64,000 nt of DNA from Xanthostigma xanthostigma (taxonomy: Eukaryota; Arthropoda; Insecta; Raphidioptera; Raphidiidae). The stretch lies in assembly GCA_963575645.1 (NCBI GenBank), contig OY754471.1, forward strand, positions 35,534,401 through 35,598,400. Direction: 5' to 3'. Shown here piece after piece: positions 1 through 11,590 of the stretch (positions are counted from its first letter, which is position 1; the number at the start of each line of letters is the position of its first letter). Under the pieces are notes generated by a model, which had not been told where the DNA came from, did no database searches, and saw nothing but the letters and a program-made list of their open reading frames with translations. The translations under genes were made by a program, and so were the position numbers.

Positions 1-601
1 ACACGCCCGGAATTACATTTACCTAAGAAGAAAAAGTTCAATGTGGCATCTGTGGCGTAAAATGTGAGATGTGGTCGCTAATGTACCGACATTTGTAGAG
101 AATTTCATCCCATTTACGAATATTATATAAAATTTGAAAGGGTTATCTTCAAAAATATTCGAGAGACATATTATCTGGGACATTCTGTATACATTTTAGA
201 TGGATTATTATGCAGTTCGCTACAAGTTTCTGCATAGGCCGATGATTTTTGTTACAGTTAGCGCCATACTCTCTGAACTAAGCACTTTAGTAATAATTAC
301 GTCGTATGTCACTTACTTCGTTCAGAGCTTAACTACTTGTGCAAAAGACCTATAGATGGCACAGTATTTAAATTTGTGCTTTTTTTAAATTTCTGTATTA
401 CCGAACTATCTTTAAATGGCTGCTGTTTGTCAAACATGGTATTTTACTGTCAAAGTTCATATTTTGTTTAAAGTTTTGATTATTTTTGAAAGTAAATAAA
501 CCTAAATGACGTAAAGTCAAGAAATTGAAAGTTATATTCACGTAGTTCTTTTAGACATATTATATGTTGTGTTATTAGTGAACGTGTTTTTAATTTTCAA
601 G
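1..601 (+). other. Upstream region and probable 5' UTR exon end
   Basis: No coding sequence is recognisable here. A donor-like site (TTTCAAG followed by GTAATA) lies at 601/602, and an acceptor (TTGTTCTTTAG) ends at 689, six bases before the ATG at 696. This suggests a short non-coding first exon ending at 601 and a first intron of about 88 bp. The transcription start and core promoter cannot be placed from sequence alone. The intron is an inference from splice-site consensus. Confidence 0.45.
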
Positions 602-695
602 GTAATAGAAAATTGCTAACTGAATTTCCTTGTTATATTTTCCTGGATACTTTTTTGATAAATAATATATGCATTATTTTGTTCTTTAGATAATT

Positions 696-1574
696 ATGAC
701 TTCTCAACCAGAATTAAATGGCAATGCATCATGTTTGGGAAAACGTAAAAAGAACCGTGGGAAGAAAACGACACCAAATTTACATAATTACTTGGATCAA
801 ACAATGCCAATTCACAGCAATGGTGAAGGATTTCCGAACGGCTATGGTGGCTACATGACTCCAAATTTCGGTAATTCACAGTATTGGCAGTCAATGATGC
901 CAAATCAAAGACTATATCCAGCAGTATCTGATCCTTCTGTGTGTACATATCCATTACCAATGCCAGTACGGTATCCCATAGAACCAATGTCACTGCCTGT
1001 ATATACAATGTATCCACCTCAACCAGCATGGCAATCGACAACTGATCTAAATTCTCACAGTGTAAATAACCATCGAAACAAAAAATGGAGATCTCCCAAG
1101 CCGGCTACGTCGACCGACAGTGTATACAGTTCTAAAAATAACGATTCCGTCCAAAATCAAGATTATACGAGCTTGCCACCAATCATCAATCAATTAATTG
1201 CGGAGGATAACGATAATAAAAGAAGATTTAGCGATCCCGGTATCGGTCCATTATCCTCCGAAAGTGAGACCAGTTCTGGTCGCAGTTCTGTTATCACTGT
1301 AGACAACAATGACAATAAATTACTTTACACTCTTGTCGAACAAATAAATTGTCTTAAGGAAAGTAATCGTAGACTGTTTAAAGAATTGCACGAAGTCAGA
1401 GCTGATTTAAGTGTCCTTAAACAACAAACAACTGTTTGGAACAGAAAAGAAAGGGACTATGAACCTGGTGCGTTGGCTGATATTATTCGGGAAGTAAGAG
1501 ACGCTGCCAAAGTAAGAGAGGACGCCCTACTCACTAGAGTGAGACATATGATAGAAGAAAAATCGTTTAATCAG
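696..1574 (+). CDS. Coding exon 1 of an unidentified coiled-coil protein
   Basis: This exon encodes residues 1-293 of a predicted protein of about 482 residues. The ATG at 696 is chosen because it follows a splice acceptor ending at 689 and opens the longest frame here. The open frame runs past the donor CAG/GTTTGT at 1574/1575 into intron sequence, so the last 19 codons of the uninterrupted frame are not coding. Residues 14-25 are rich in Lys and Arg (GKRKKNRGKK). Residues about 30-120 are rich in Pro, Tyr, Met, Asn and Gln. Residues about 150-205 are Ser/Asp-rich. From about residue 208 the pattern becomes heptad-like (LLYTLVEQINCLKESNRRLF), typical of a coiled coil, and continues into later exons. 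The function is unknown to me. The composition suggests a cytoplasmic scaffold or adaptor, but this is inference. Confidence 0.85.
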
Positions 1575-3420
1575 GTTTGTACAAAAAAATCTATTGTATG
1601 TATTTATTTTACTATTTGTTATTGTGAATAGAAATAAATAGTTTAAACATTGATGACTCATAAACTACCTACAATTAATTTAAGTATTACAAAAACTATG
1701 TTTTTAAAACCTTGCGACCGATTTTTTTAATAATAATAATAAATATTTATGAAGAAAGAATATTACAAAATGAACATACAGTTTATTTATTACAAAAATA
1801 ATATGGCTGTCATAAATATAGTAATATATAAATTGTTTATGAGTCAATTATTTTTTAATCTATTTTTTATTGTTTTTTACCTTAAATGAGTAGGTAGTTT
1901 ACTTTGTGTTTGTTCTCAAGCCTATATTAAGCGTATTTTTTATCAGTTTCGTTACTAGTAATAATTTGTGCCAACATATTTTCAATCCTTTTAAAGATTG
2001 GTACATATTTTAAATATGCGCGTAAATTCGTTAAAAAGGTTTTTTAATTTTTATTTTGTACCTATGTAAAGAGCAAAATGTTAAGCAAAGTATCCTTTTT
2101 TGTCAATATATATCTAATATCTACATTTACTTCTGTAAAATTCGAAATACCCGAAAAATGTTATGATTATCCATGGGATTTACCGCCATATCACAATTCA
2201 CAAGATTAACAATTATCTCGCGGTAAAAATTAAAATTCATACGTTAAATCAGGTTTTTCGGAGTTATGAGCGTTTCATTTTGATATTTAAGTAAAGTTTT
2301 ATCTCTAGCTCATGGTAAAAATACTTTTTTCATGCAAAACAGTGAGTAAACCGACAATATTTCATATTTATATAGATAGATAGATTTATTTATTTACAAT
2401 AATATTTACAAACCTTTAGAACAATTTGCTGAGTATATAATTATGTAAATTTTCCGACTGGTTAGGACTAAGCATAAATTTTACAGTACCTAGTAATTAG
2501 ATTTTTAATATAGAATTGAAATGCTGTGATCATATTTATTTCATACTTTAATTAAAAAAATACTATAACATACTATAGTTACAAACAAATTAAATTTCTT
2601 ACTTTTACAACAGTCGCACAGACTAGTAAATGAAATAATTGCAATGTTGAACAAAAATAATCCAAATAAAACAAATTACGAAATTAAACAAAGGAAAACA
2701 AACAAGTCTCGATATGAAACCTCTGACATTTACTGTAGCTCAATGGTAAAGCCTAAATAAGTTCGAAATAAATAATTCCTTTCATAATACATTGGGCCTG
2801 ACAAATTTTAGGTTTTGCCGGTAAATCCTAATATTTTCCGGTATGCGGATCTTTACATGCAAGAAACAACATTACAATTTACATAATAAGCATAGAACTT
2901 GTCATTTCTTTTGATTGTATATTTTTTTGGGAAATTATTATTTTATTTATCACTATATATTTTTTATTATATTATTATTATTTCTTTAGGGTGCGTAGAC
3001 TTCATTTCACTGAGTGTATAAAATTCTGCATTTGAAAAAATACGAAATGTCATAAATAAGTATACCGTTAAAACTAATGCGCCTTCAAATTTTGTGAAAT
3101 TAAAATTACAAAATGTTTTTAGTATGCATTGAAAATGCTAAGATCAATATTGCTAAAAAACTTTGTTCATTAAAATTATTTCTCAGAATTGCTTTTATAA
3201 ATTGTATTAAGAAACCTTAAATGTGACATTTTGTGTCATTTAAATAAATTTACATAATATTATTGATTTATTTACTTTCAAACAACTCCGACTTCGAAAA
3301 TAATGGCCGAAAAAAATTCGAACCCTTAAATTTAGAAGTGAATTATATACCAAGTGATTAGTCATGATGTTTTATAATTATCTTGAGACGTAGAGTATAT
3401 TATCCCATCAAAAATATAAA
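1575..3420. other. Intron sequence, no recognised feature
   Basis: This AT-rich part of the first large intron shows many homopolymer runs and no coding potential. I see no terminal repeats, tRNA-like heads or tandem arrays in it. Confidence 0.6.
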
Positions 3421-3618
3421 TGTGAAAAAAGGAACCAAGTTCAATATTCAATACAAAAAGAATTGAGATCTAAAAGGGTGCCAAGTTTTCATTTGGCAAG
3501 TTTTCGTGTTTTATATTATGTTTTATATTACTTCATGTTTATATGTGTGAAAACTTGGCACCTTTTTAGATCTCAATTCTGTTTGTATTGAATATTGAAC
3601 TAGGGTCCTTTTTTGCAC
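3421..3618. repeat. Fold-back MITE-like hairpin (198 bp)
   Basis: Two arms of about 70 bp face each other, for example AGATCTAAAAGGGTGCCAAG at 3466-3485 against its inverted copy near 3558. They are separated by about 57 bp of AT-rich loop. The outer arms both contain TTCAATATTCAATACAAA. Arm identity is roughly 90 percent, so the element is fairly young. No target-site duplication is clear and no coding sequence is present. Confidence 0.7.
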
Positions 3619-3944
3619 AGCTAAGTAAATAAACCAAATTTCATGTGTTTATGTTAAATAGATTTTGAGTTATTAAGAGGTCAAAAGTGGCTCCAAATGG
3701 TTCGTGTAATATAACACACGGCTGCTAGTTCATTTTTCTTTGTTGAACTTGACTTGACACGCTGCCGCGTGTGTAGATAATAATATAATTGGTTTAGAGT
3801 TTAGACTTTAGAAATACAGATGGCCAAAATAGTCACTTTCCATTTAGCATGTACAACGTCGTCAAAGTTTTTTGGAGCGACTATAAGTTTTTAAGCTTTT
3901 TGTGAGCGAATGTACACCGCCATATAATGTTATATATTGGTATT

Positions 3945-4290
3945 ATATATTTAATAATAACCTATATGAATCATTGCCGATCTACTCAATGTGCGGTGAG
4001 TGTACGCAACAAAGCGTATCGAGAATATATCTGCGTCTCTTTCTTCGATGTAATTCCCTGATTTCTCCGATGATAGGATTGGTTGATGTACGTCTTGCAT
4101 TCAATACGAATAAAGTATCTCTGTTTCAAAAACTTCGTCTTTTTCTATGACGTTAACATGGGCGTACTTAGCTTTTGGCCCAGAAGGGGTCAAATTAGAA
4201 ATTTTTAAGCTGGGTTCTCCGTGCTTGTTTTGCCTTTCTGGATACGCCAGAGCTTACGGCGTAAAAAAAGATAGAAGTATATTTTTGAAC
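3945..4290 (+). repeat. Dispersed repeat, inverted partner at 17740-18065
   Basis: A segment of about 340 bp (landmark CTTCGATGTAATTCCCTGAT near 4040) matches the reverse complement of 17740-18065 at roughly 85-90 percent identity. The 3' part in both copies contains a smaller segment bounded by GGGCGTAC / GGATACGCC-like ends, which resembles a nested hAT-type MITE. The two short open frames in it are not conserved between the copies, so I treat them as chance. Confidence 0.65.
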
Positions 4291-4608
4291 TCTCATAGTT
4301 CGGTTGCGATTTTATCCCTATGCTCGGTATAGAATAAAAGTATATGATTGGTATAGATTTTTTTTAATGGATCAAATGCAATATGAACATTAGTACAGTA
4401 AAAATCTAATAGTCATACTTGCTGAAATAAGGGTGATCACTTTGACCCTCTGTGTTTCTAAAATCCAAAATATTTTTCTGTAATTATTGTCTCATCATTG
4501 ACGACACATAATTTGATTCTTAATTTGGTGGTCTGAAAAGAAGTAAAAAGTACACTAATTTTTCGGTCGTTCTTTGTATGGAATGTCGCTACTTTTCAAT
4601 ATTCTATT

Positions 4609-4752
4609 CAGTGTCGGTCTGGTCTCAGGGAATACCGGGACTGTTCCCGGTGGGTCGCCGGTTCTCCAGTCCGGTCCGGATTTTTTCTTCTTAGTTACGC
4701 AGAGCCGTTTGACAATTTTCTCGGTAATTTTTTAGGTCCCAGACCGACCCTG
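4609..4752. mobile_element. hAT-like MITE (144 bp)
   Basis: The ends are CAGTGTCGGTCTGG at 4609 and CCAGACCGACCCTG at 4752, inverted repeats that begin with the CAG of hAT elements. The interior is GC-rich compared with its surroundings. The 8-bp flanks (ATTCTATT and TCTACATT) agree at only four positions, so the target duplication is decayed or the boundary is slightly off. Confidence 0.55.
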
Positions 4753-5164
4753 TCTACATTACGTTCTTACATTAATAAATGGCCCTATGGAGCATTTATT
4801 AACATACTTATAGTAAATTATTATTTTAAAATACTTACTGCTAGTGTTTATCTGACGCTAAAATCAGTTTTTCCCAGCAGTAATTAATTTTAATAGTAAA
4901 TTGAAAATCCAATTTATATTTTCATCAGTTCTTAGATGAGAACTGGGAAACCGACGACTAGAATGGATTCACTGTCAACTTTTACGACATATTTACAACT
5001 CCGGTTATTCACATTTCTCAGTCCTTTTTTTAAAAAAATTTTAAAATCTTCCCATGAAGACTTGTTTGAATTTACGAAATGCTAAACATATACGAAAATA
5101 TCCTACTTACTTAAGTCTTCCAACCAATTTTAAATGATTTTTATATAGTTCATTTTTTTTTCAG

Positions 5165-5212
5165 ACTTTCTTCCCTCCTGTGGCGCCTGTTCGGGATATT
5201 GATGAATTAAAG
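5165..5212 (+). CDS. Coding exon 2 of the coiled-coil gene
   Basis: This 48-bp micro-exon encodes 16 residues (TFFPPVAPVRDIDELK). A T-rich tract and CAG precede it and GTATGT follows it. It joins exon 1 in phase 0 and leaves in phase 0. The Pro-rich stretch makes a short break before the next coiled-coil segment. Support comes from splice sites, length divisible by three and the continuing helical pattern (DIDELK then CQLKTAIAEK). Confidence 0.75.
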
Positions 5213-7104
5213 GTATGTAGTTTCAGTTTTATATTTTTGTTAGATATTTTTTAAGACCACCAACAGTTAGAGCTATTTGCACTTAGCACCATTTCATACC
5301 CATTACCCATTGATCTACAGCTTTTACCAGTCTTCGAAATAGAACCGGGGAACTGGGGCCTTGTAATAGAGACCCCATTGATACTTATTGTTTGGATATT
5401 TCCAAAATTATTTCTTTGCACAATTTTTCATCGAATTCCGAAAACAAAGTTTAAAGAACTGTCGAAATTCTTTGACTTTGTTTTTATTAAATATTGATCA
5501 GAAATTAACAGAATTGATTGTCAATTTATATTTGAAATTATTATACAAGCTCTTTTGAACCAGAATATTGGGATTTTAATTTGACCATCTACTCAGCATT
5601 TTAGTGAACTCTCCTATGCGAAGCGTCTCATATAGTAAAGCATTTTAAATACACATTTTTTGTATACAGTATTTACACACGTCATTAAAAAATTGAAGAA
5701 GAAGCATGATATGTGTTGTACAGTAGCTAATTGTGTTAGTAGATCGAGTGTAAATGTTGATATCTAATTATTAAATTGAAAAGTGGCAGCTGTCAGCTGA
5801 TTAAGCACCGTTGATTTCATGCGGTTTGTCTTTCAAATTTGATATTTGTATGCAGAAACCAACAAAGTTAACCTAATCATTACAGCTTGCATCAATAATT
5901 CTGCGACATTTCTACAATGTGACTAGCAACCGCGATTTTTTTTCCTTCAATGTAATTACGTTTTAAAGGATAAGAATCACCCCAACGACAATTTTCTTCC
6001 TCGGAAATATACATTTTAAACAAAACATCGAAACCTCGTATTACTGTCAATACAAACGCTTCGTATAGGTCGACCATACTAAATATTTTGAAATGGGCTC
6101 CGCCTACAGGTTAAATCTCAATTGCCGAAAAGAATAAATAATAGATAAATGCATCTAAGTTACATGTTACACCTTTATAGAAAAATTGATACCGCTTAAA
6201 AGTCAATTTAAAACCAAATAATCGCCGTTAATTGTTCAAATTATTAAAACACATAAAAATACAATTGCGAATGAAGTTGAGAACATTTAAAACTTTCACT
6301 ATTATTTTCATTCATTATAATGCAAATAAAGATAGTACAAATAAAATCCAATTTCTAAAACAAAAGCAGATCATTTGTATTCTTATTATAGGTAAACATG
6401 TTATACCGTTTAGGTAAGGGTAATTATTTGGCGTGCGGTTTTAAATAGTTTAATACAAATACACGAGTACAAATTATAGAATTAAATCATAATAAAGTAA
6501 AGCCATCAGTGAGCAAATAATAATATTGGAATATGAAAGTCAACTGTGGCACTGTTAGTGTAGATACAATGCAAACTAGCTGTTTAGAGTCGGTACATGT
6601 GTACATTTTATGTAGTTTAACAAATACAAATAGAGCAGAGCTCGCGTGTATAAAGTGGTTTACATGGCTTATGTCATGAAGTATTATAGTATGGAGTCGT
6701 GTTTTATATGTAAACCGATTTCAGTTGAGCGCAACGAGCGCAGATGGCAGCACGTGGACGAGATTTAACGTTTATCACCGAGCAAGCTGGATGCCTTGTG
6801 TCCTTTAATATAATTTGATGTAGGTCTTTAGACGCAATGTCCGTAGCTGCCGATGGTCTATAATCCACTATATATAAATAAATAAATATTTATTTATGTT
6901 TTTCGACAAATTAAATTATTTTGGTTTTTGAGTTGAAAATCGGAAATTTTGAAATGTCATGTGGTCGATAGAAAAACAACATGACATAGATGTCTAATCG
7001 TTGCGCACAGAATTGCCCCTGATATGATTTAGAACATCATAAATAAAACTGAAAATTGATTGCTTCTCCAGAATGTTTTCAGTCTACTTAATTTATTTTT
7101 AACC
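5213..7104. other. Intron sequence, no recognised feature
   Basis: This is the start of the 18.3-kb intron. It is AT-rich with stop codons in all frames. Short open frames at 5892-6077 (minus) and 6232-6417 (plus) show no recognisable motif. Confidence 0.55.
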
Positions 7105-7200
7105 AGCGGCCCGGTCCGATTTGTAGATTGCCACCATTTTTTCGTAGGTTTAGGTTGTAAAATTGCACTCCACGAAATGCTTTTATTTTAACGCGATAAT
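7105..7200 (+). repeat. Fragment of a dispersed insect repeat (family also at 14750, 30985, 38810)
   Basis: The fragment starts GCGGCCCGGTCCGATT, continues through GTAGATTGCCACCATTTTTT and ends near the phrase about TTTTAACGCGATAATATATA. The same order of phrases occurs on the minus strand at 14750-14992 and on the plus strand at 30985-31090 and 38870-39010. The family identity is uncertain; it resembles a common non-autonomous insect repeat. Confidence 0.6.
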
Positions 7201-7210
7201 ATATAGCCTA

Positions 7211-8284
7211 CTCTCTAAACATGAATCAGTAGTTTTTCACTAATTACAAGTGCATATTCACTATTTGTCAATGCTAGAATTGTACCACGCAGAATTAGTG
7301 AATAGGTACTCACAATATGAATTAATGAATATCAAAATGCACTAATTATATAAGTGATCATTAAATGCAGGGCCCGATCCAGCTATTTCGCCGCTCCGGG
7401 CAAAATAATATTTGCCGCCTTTTTTCCATGCGTTGTTCCATATTCCACATTTTATTTTTGTAATCTACCAAAATATGATGTGAAATTTCAGTGATGTCAA
7501 TAGTATAATATATTCTAACAACTTTTGTGTAGGGTGTGGTTTTTTTTTGTTTAACCATCTTTCAAATTTTCGCCGCCGACGCCGCGCCGCCCTCAATTTT
7601 GCCGCCCCGGGCAATTACCCGGTTTGACCCCCCTAGATCTCTGATTAAATGTCATTTGATATCAACAATTTTTTTATTACAGATTTTTTTTTAATCTTTA
7701 TTCATTCGTTACTTTCAGTAGTACCTATACCTAATTAACTTTTATATTTTTACAAGTCGATTAAAAACTGAATACAAAATAAAGAATCAGAGAATTCGCG
7801 TCAAAAAACATAACTTTAATTAATTGTTAGTTAATATGTCATTGACTATAGTTTAAAATTGGTAAAAAAACAATAGTAGGTAAAGCAATGGTTTACTCCG
7901 AATCTGTGAAAATATAATTATAATCATCTAATTAACTTACCTGATAAATTATTTTACATGTTTTTATTACGATTTACAAGGAACTTGCGATTTACATTCA
8001 ACGTGAATAATAATAAGGATCTATAGTAACTGTATGGAGATGCTATACAAGCGATACATAATAAACAGGGATATCACTATTCTGACAGTGAATTTGACTT
8101 GAATTCACTATTCCGGAAGTGAATCAGAAGTCACTGTTTAAAATAGTGACATTTTTAAAATTTCAGTTTTAGAGAATTTTATTAGTGAAAATTCATTAAT
8201 TTGTTGTGAAAATAACTGATTATCAAGTGAATACAGCTTCAATTACGCAATTAGTGAAAATTTCACTAATTCATGTTTAGAGAG
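7211..8284. mobile_element. TA-flanked MITE carrying a nested hAT element
   Basis: The termini CTCTCTAAACATGAAT at 7211 and its inverted copy ending at 8284 are flanked by TA on both sides (7209-7210 and 8285-8286). This fits a Tc1/mariner-type element. The interior is rich in short forms of TTCACTAATT/AATTAGTGAA, an imperfect palindrome repeated many times. The element was longer than usual for a MITE because of the hAT insertion at 7368-7643. No transposase is recognisable. Confidence 0.65.
7368..7643. mobile_element. hAT-type non-autonomous element (276 bp) with perfect 8-bp TSD
   Basis: The element starts CAGGGCCCGATC and ends ATCTCTG. It is flanked by a perfect 8-bp duplication, ATTAAATG, at 7360-7367 and 7644-7651, the diagnostic length for hAT. 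Subterminal GC-rich blocks (CGCCGCTCCGGGCAAAA on the left, TTTTGCCGCCCCGGGCAA on the right) are inverted copies. The minus-strand open frame across it has no recognisable domain. Confidence 0.85.
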
Positions 8285-8931
8285 TATTCGCTGTGAGAAT
8301 TGATCGACGCGACATCTCTTGCTTTAGGGTTGTAAATAAAGTGACAGAATCAAATGTAAACAAAAGTTTATTTATTAAATTCAAGTTATATAAATATCAT
8401 TATAATGTTGTACTCAGAAGAATATGTACAAATTAAGATTTTTAAATATTTGTCATATTGAAAATATTTGAAAATAAAAAGAATGTTCTAGTATAGTGTG
8501 ACATATTTTGAAGTTAATATTTACCTGGTTTTATAGCAATGCAAAGTTTTTTCTAATTATAAGTATTCTTATTTAGAAATCAGTGGCGTAGCTAGGTAAC
8601 CAAGGGCCCTGGGGCAAATATAAAAATGGGGCCCCACTGCTATCTAAACTGGTTAGGTTTTGTCAAGTAAAAATATTAAATATACAAATACTTTAAAAAT
8701 GCTAAGCTACTTTATCATCGATGATAAAGCTCTTATTGATATGATCAGCTCTTTTTTGTGCATTGCAGGGCAGGTAATAAAAATATTAAACAGTAACAAC
8801 ATAAATTACAATAATAATACTTGGTGTAGATTTGGGCAATAAAACGAAATAGAAAAGTTCAAGGGTTTATTATATAAAGGTCGGACCTACCAACTGACTA
8901 AATAACAATTATATTTACAATCTTTTTCTAG

Positions 8932-9173
8932 AGGACAGCGTGGTGTAATGGTCAGCGTGCTGGCCTTTGGATCGCACTGTCGTGGGTTCGAATCCCACCT
9001 CATGGATATTTTGTGATTGTCGTTTAGACTCAGCTTTACTTACTCAAACATACTGGCCAGATACTAAGAGGTAGTGCTACCCCCCCAAGTGATATTCTCT
9101 TGTATATGTGCATATGCTCTATATATGTGGATATATACAATTGGATACCTATACCTTTTTAAAAAAAAAAAAA
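8932..9173 (+). mobile_element. tRNA-derived SINE (242 bp) with TSD
   Basis: The head has a Pol III A box (TGGTGTAATGGTCAGC at about 8941) and a B box (GGGTTCGAATCCCAC at about 8984), with a possible Gln-like TTG anticodon loop. A tRNA-unrelated body follows, and the tail is a run of A at 9161-9173. It is flanked by a 13-bp duplication with one mismatch (AATCTTTTTCTAG at 8919-8931 and AATCTATTTCTAG at 9174-9186). The insertion therefore postdates the hAT copy it interrupts. Confidence 0.88.
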
Positions 9174-9186
9174 AATCTATTTCTAG

Positions 9187-9470
9187 CTTTAGTTTTTGCA
9201 AAAGTATCAATGACTTCGGTTAAATTCACGCTTGATGCGGACATCAATATAAGTGGTACTAAAATTTTTAGTACCACTCATATTGATGTCCGTCACGTCA
9301 ATAAATCGTGTCAAATCTATACATTTAGAAAACTAAAATTATGGACAAAAAGAACAAAACCCAGTGGTGCATTTAAACGCAAACAAAGCCAAGAAAGAGA
9401 AGATAGTAAACAAAAATTGCCCAAAATTGACAAGTTTTTTAGTCAGCCTTCTGCAAGTATTTCTGGATAA
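9187..9470 (+). pseudogene. hAT transposase N-terminal remnant
   Basis: The plus-strand frame includes the stretch SGAFKRKQSQEREDSKQKLP followed by KIDKFFSQ. This lysine-rich region leading to a KIDKFF motif is typical of hAT transposases of the TTF/ZMYM-like branch, just before the zinc-finger region. The frame ends at a stop at 9470, and only scattered codons follow. A 55-bp perfect-looking palindrome at 9239-9293 falls inside this frame and is not part of a normal transposase. The catalytic region is absent, so this piece could not act. Confidence 0.6.
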
Positions 9471-9944
9471 AATATTTCTATTGATAGTGACTCAAATAAT
9501 GTGGTAAAATCAAATAAAATTGAACCACTATATTGACCAGTACCTACTAAAAAGTTTATTGACATTAGCTTACTTACTCCTGATACAGCATTAATTTCTT
9601 AACCATTCTCAAAAAAAAAATCTTGACTCGAATTCACAATAAAACGCATATCGATGAATAATAAAACGCACATATCGCTATCCGTCAAATTGACAACACT
9701 GCCAACCCACAGAAACAATTTAGGGGAATTCCCTGGGTATAACTTTCGAATTTCTCTCAACTGAGTTGCCATGATTAAAGTCGGGTTACAACCTGTCATA
9801 TTTATTTTGAAAATGGGAGAAATTTTCAAAAGTTCAGTTCGATCGAGATTTTCTGGTAAGGATTCGAGGGCCCCCTGAGCTAAAGGGCCCCGGGGCACTG
9901 CCCCGCCTAGCCCCTGGGTAGCTACGCCACTGTTAGAAATGTTC

Positions 9945-10383
9945 AATTTATTATTAAAATCAATTTTCAGCCTAGATGGATATTTACATACAATCGCCTT
10001 TTCTTCCACCTGCAACTTAAGACTTGAAACTAATAAATCCGGAGGGAGTAATTCCTACGAACAATTTTGCTGTGAAAGTTTTCTTGTAATGCGAGAAACA
10101 AAATACTCTATTTTCAATACTGGCAGGCACTTCCATCCTAAATTCAGTACAGTCAATAATGACTATTGTACTACTGTACAGTGGATGAAAGCACTCTGGC
10201 ATGCATCCTGAACACTGTAGCTTTATCTGGCCAAAATACTAAATTTGCTGTTGCGGCACAAAGTTCTTGCAAAGCGAAATGAAAAATGTTTGACACTGAA
10301 GTTCTATGTATTGAGAACAGAACTAGTTTAGTCAATGAGTGCTCATAAGGGGCATCTAGATGGAAAAGTCGAAAGCAGAACAT
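9945..10383 (-). pseudogene. DDE_Tnp_4 transposase fragment (ISL2EU-type)
   Basis: The minus-strand frame from 10383 reads ...LFSIHRTSVSNIF and ...LVFWPDKATVF. After a one-base frame change near 10200 it continues MPECFHP...TIVIIDCTEF...CFSHYKKTFTAKLFVGITPSG. After an in-frame stop comes VAGGRKGD. This order is that of the THAP/HTH_Tnp_4/DDE_Tnp_4 transposases. IIDCTE carries the first catalytic Asp, YK..T.K..VGI.P.G is the conserved strand region, and GGR.SD follows. The rest of the catalytic domain is missing. The fragment ends next to the hAT copy at 8581-9931. Confidence 0.75.
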
Positions 10384-11523
10384 TTGACTTAGGAACTTTG
10401 TTTGGACTAGTTAGGAGATAAACATACTAAAAGTCCTTGCCCCTCTGAGGTACGCCCGAAGGGGGGGAGCACAAAGAAGGTCCCGTTTTTTGGTTTTTTG
10501 CTTTCATCTCGAAAACGGTACGTCGTACGAAATTTTGTTGTAATACATAATGAAAGCTGATAAAATTCTCTACAACTTTAGCTTTCACACTTTTTATCTA
10601 TCTCAAATCTTTGCCTAGCTATGAGCTCCGAAAAATGGTCGATTTTCAAAAATGTGTTAAATTCTCTGTAGCACATTGTAACAATACGAATTTGTCAAAA
10701 TCATTTCGTATCGCTCATCCAAACTATTAAAAACACCCACACACTATTAAAAAATAACATAAGCTTTAACCTATTGAAGGCCCTGGGCACATTAGGATTA
10801 TGGGGCCCCTATGACCTTAACAGAGCACTATTTTGTTAGAATAGACAAAGAAAATAGATAAACAAGGTTCTAGATTCTAAGTCGAGGAATGTGATATAAA
10901 ATGCATATATTTAAAAGGATCACGTTCCCAATTTTAACATGAAGGACACAAAAAAAAATAAGTATATGAAAAATAGTTCACTGATAATTTTTGTTTAAAA
11001 CAGTTTAGGTACTTAGTATACCATTAAACTAGGGGGTCCCTATCGATCGCGGAGCCCTGGGCACGTGCCAGAGTGCCCAGTGGGAAAGAGGGCCCTGTGT
11101 GGAGGTACTCCCAGCTTATGTTATTTTTTAATAGTGTGTGGGTGTTTTTAATAGTGTGGATGAGCGATACGAAATGATTTTGACAAATTCGTATTGTTAC
11201 AATGTGCTACAGAGAATTTAACACATTTTTGAAAATCGACCATTTTTCGGAGCTCATAGCTAGGCAAAGATTGGAGATAGATAAAAAGTGTGAAAACTAA
11301 AGTTGTAGAGAATTTTATCAGCTTTCATTATGTATTCCAACAAAATTTCGTACGACGTACCGTTTTCGAGATGAAAGCAAAATACCAAAAAACGGGACCT
11401 TCTTTGTGCTCCCCCCCTTCGGGCGTACCTCGGAGTGGTAAGGACTTTTAGTATGTTTATCTCCTAACTAGTCCAAACAAAGTTCCTAAGTCAAATGTTC
11501 TGCTTTCGACTTTTCCATCTAGA
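10355..11523. repeat. Long fold-back: 411-bp inverted arms, 347-bp spacer
   Basis: The left arm (10355-10765) and right arm (11113-11523) are inverted copies of about 97 percent identity. Landmarks are the CTAGATGGAAAAGTCGAAAG start and the ACGGTACGTCGTACG palindrome near 10515. The outermost 30 bp of the left arm lie inside the transposase frame that starts at 10383, so the duplication breakpoint cuts coding sequence. The spacer contains GGCCCTGGGCAC and GTGCCCAGGG-like blocks, which look like degraded hAT ends. The high arm identity implies a recent origin or arm-to-arm conversion. Confidence 0.8.
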
Positions 11524-11590
11524 ATTATTCGTTGCTTAAGCTAAACACTTATGGCAGAAAAAGTTAATCCAGTCTTTAATTTAATTAAAA

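Larger units (their letters stand above)
8581..9931 (+). mobile_element. hAT transposon remnant with exact 8-bp TSD and nested SINE
   Basis: The left end CAGTGGCGTAGCTAGG and the right end TAGCTACGCCACTG are inverted repeats with the classical CAGTGGCG start of many hAT elements. The 8-bp duplication TTAGAAAT flanks it exactly at 8573-8580 and 9932-9939. Subterminal inverted blocks also match (GGGCCCTGGGGC and GCCCCGGGGC). The element is 1351 bp, of which 255 bp are the SINE and its duplicated target. Coding remains are limited to an N-terminal transposase stretch, so it is a deletion derivative. Confidence 0.9.

Noticed and set aside
694-1041. 115-codon minus-strand frame opposite exon 1
   Set aside because: It is antisense to a well-supported exon with correct splice sites and has no motif of its own.
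3902-4332. Two adjacent short plus-strand frames as a small gene
   Set aside because: They lie in a dispersed repeat whose second copy (17740-18065) does not keep the frames.
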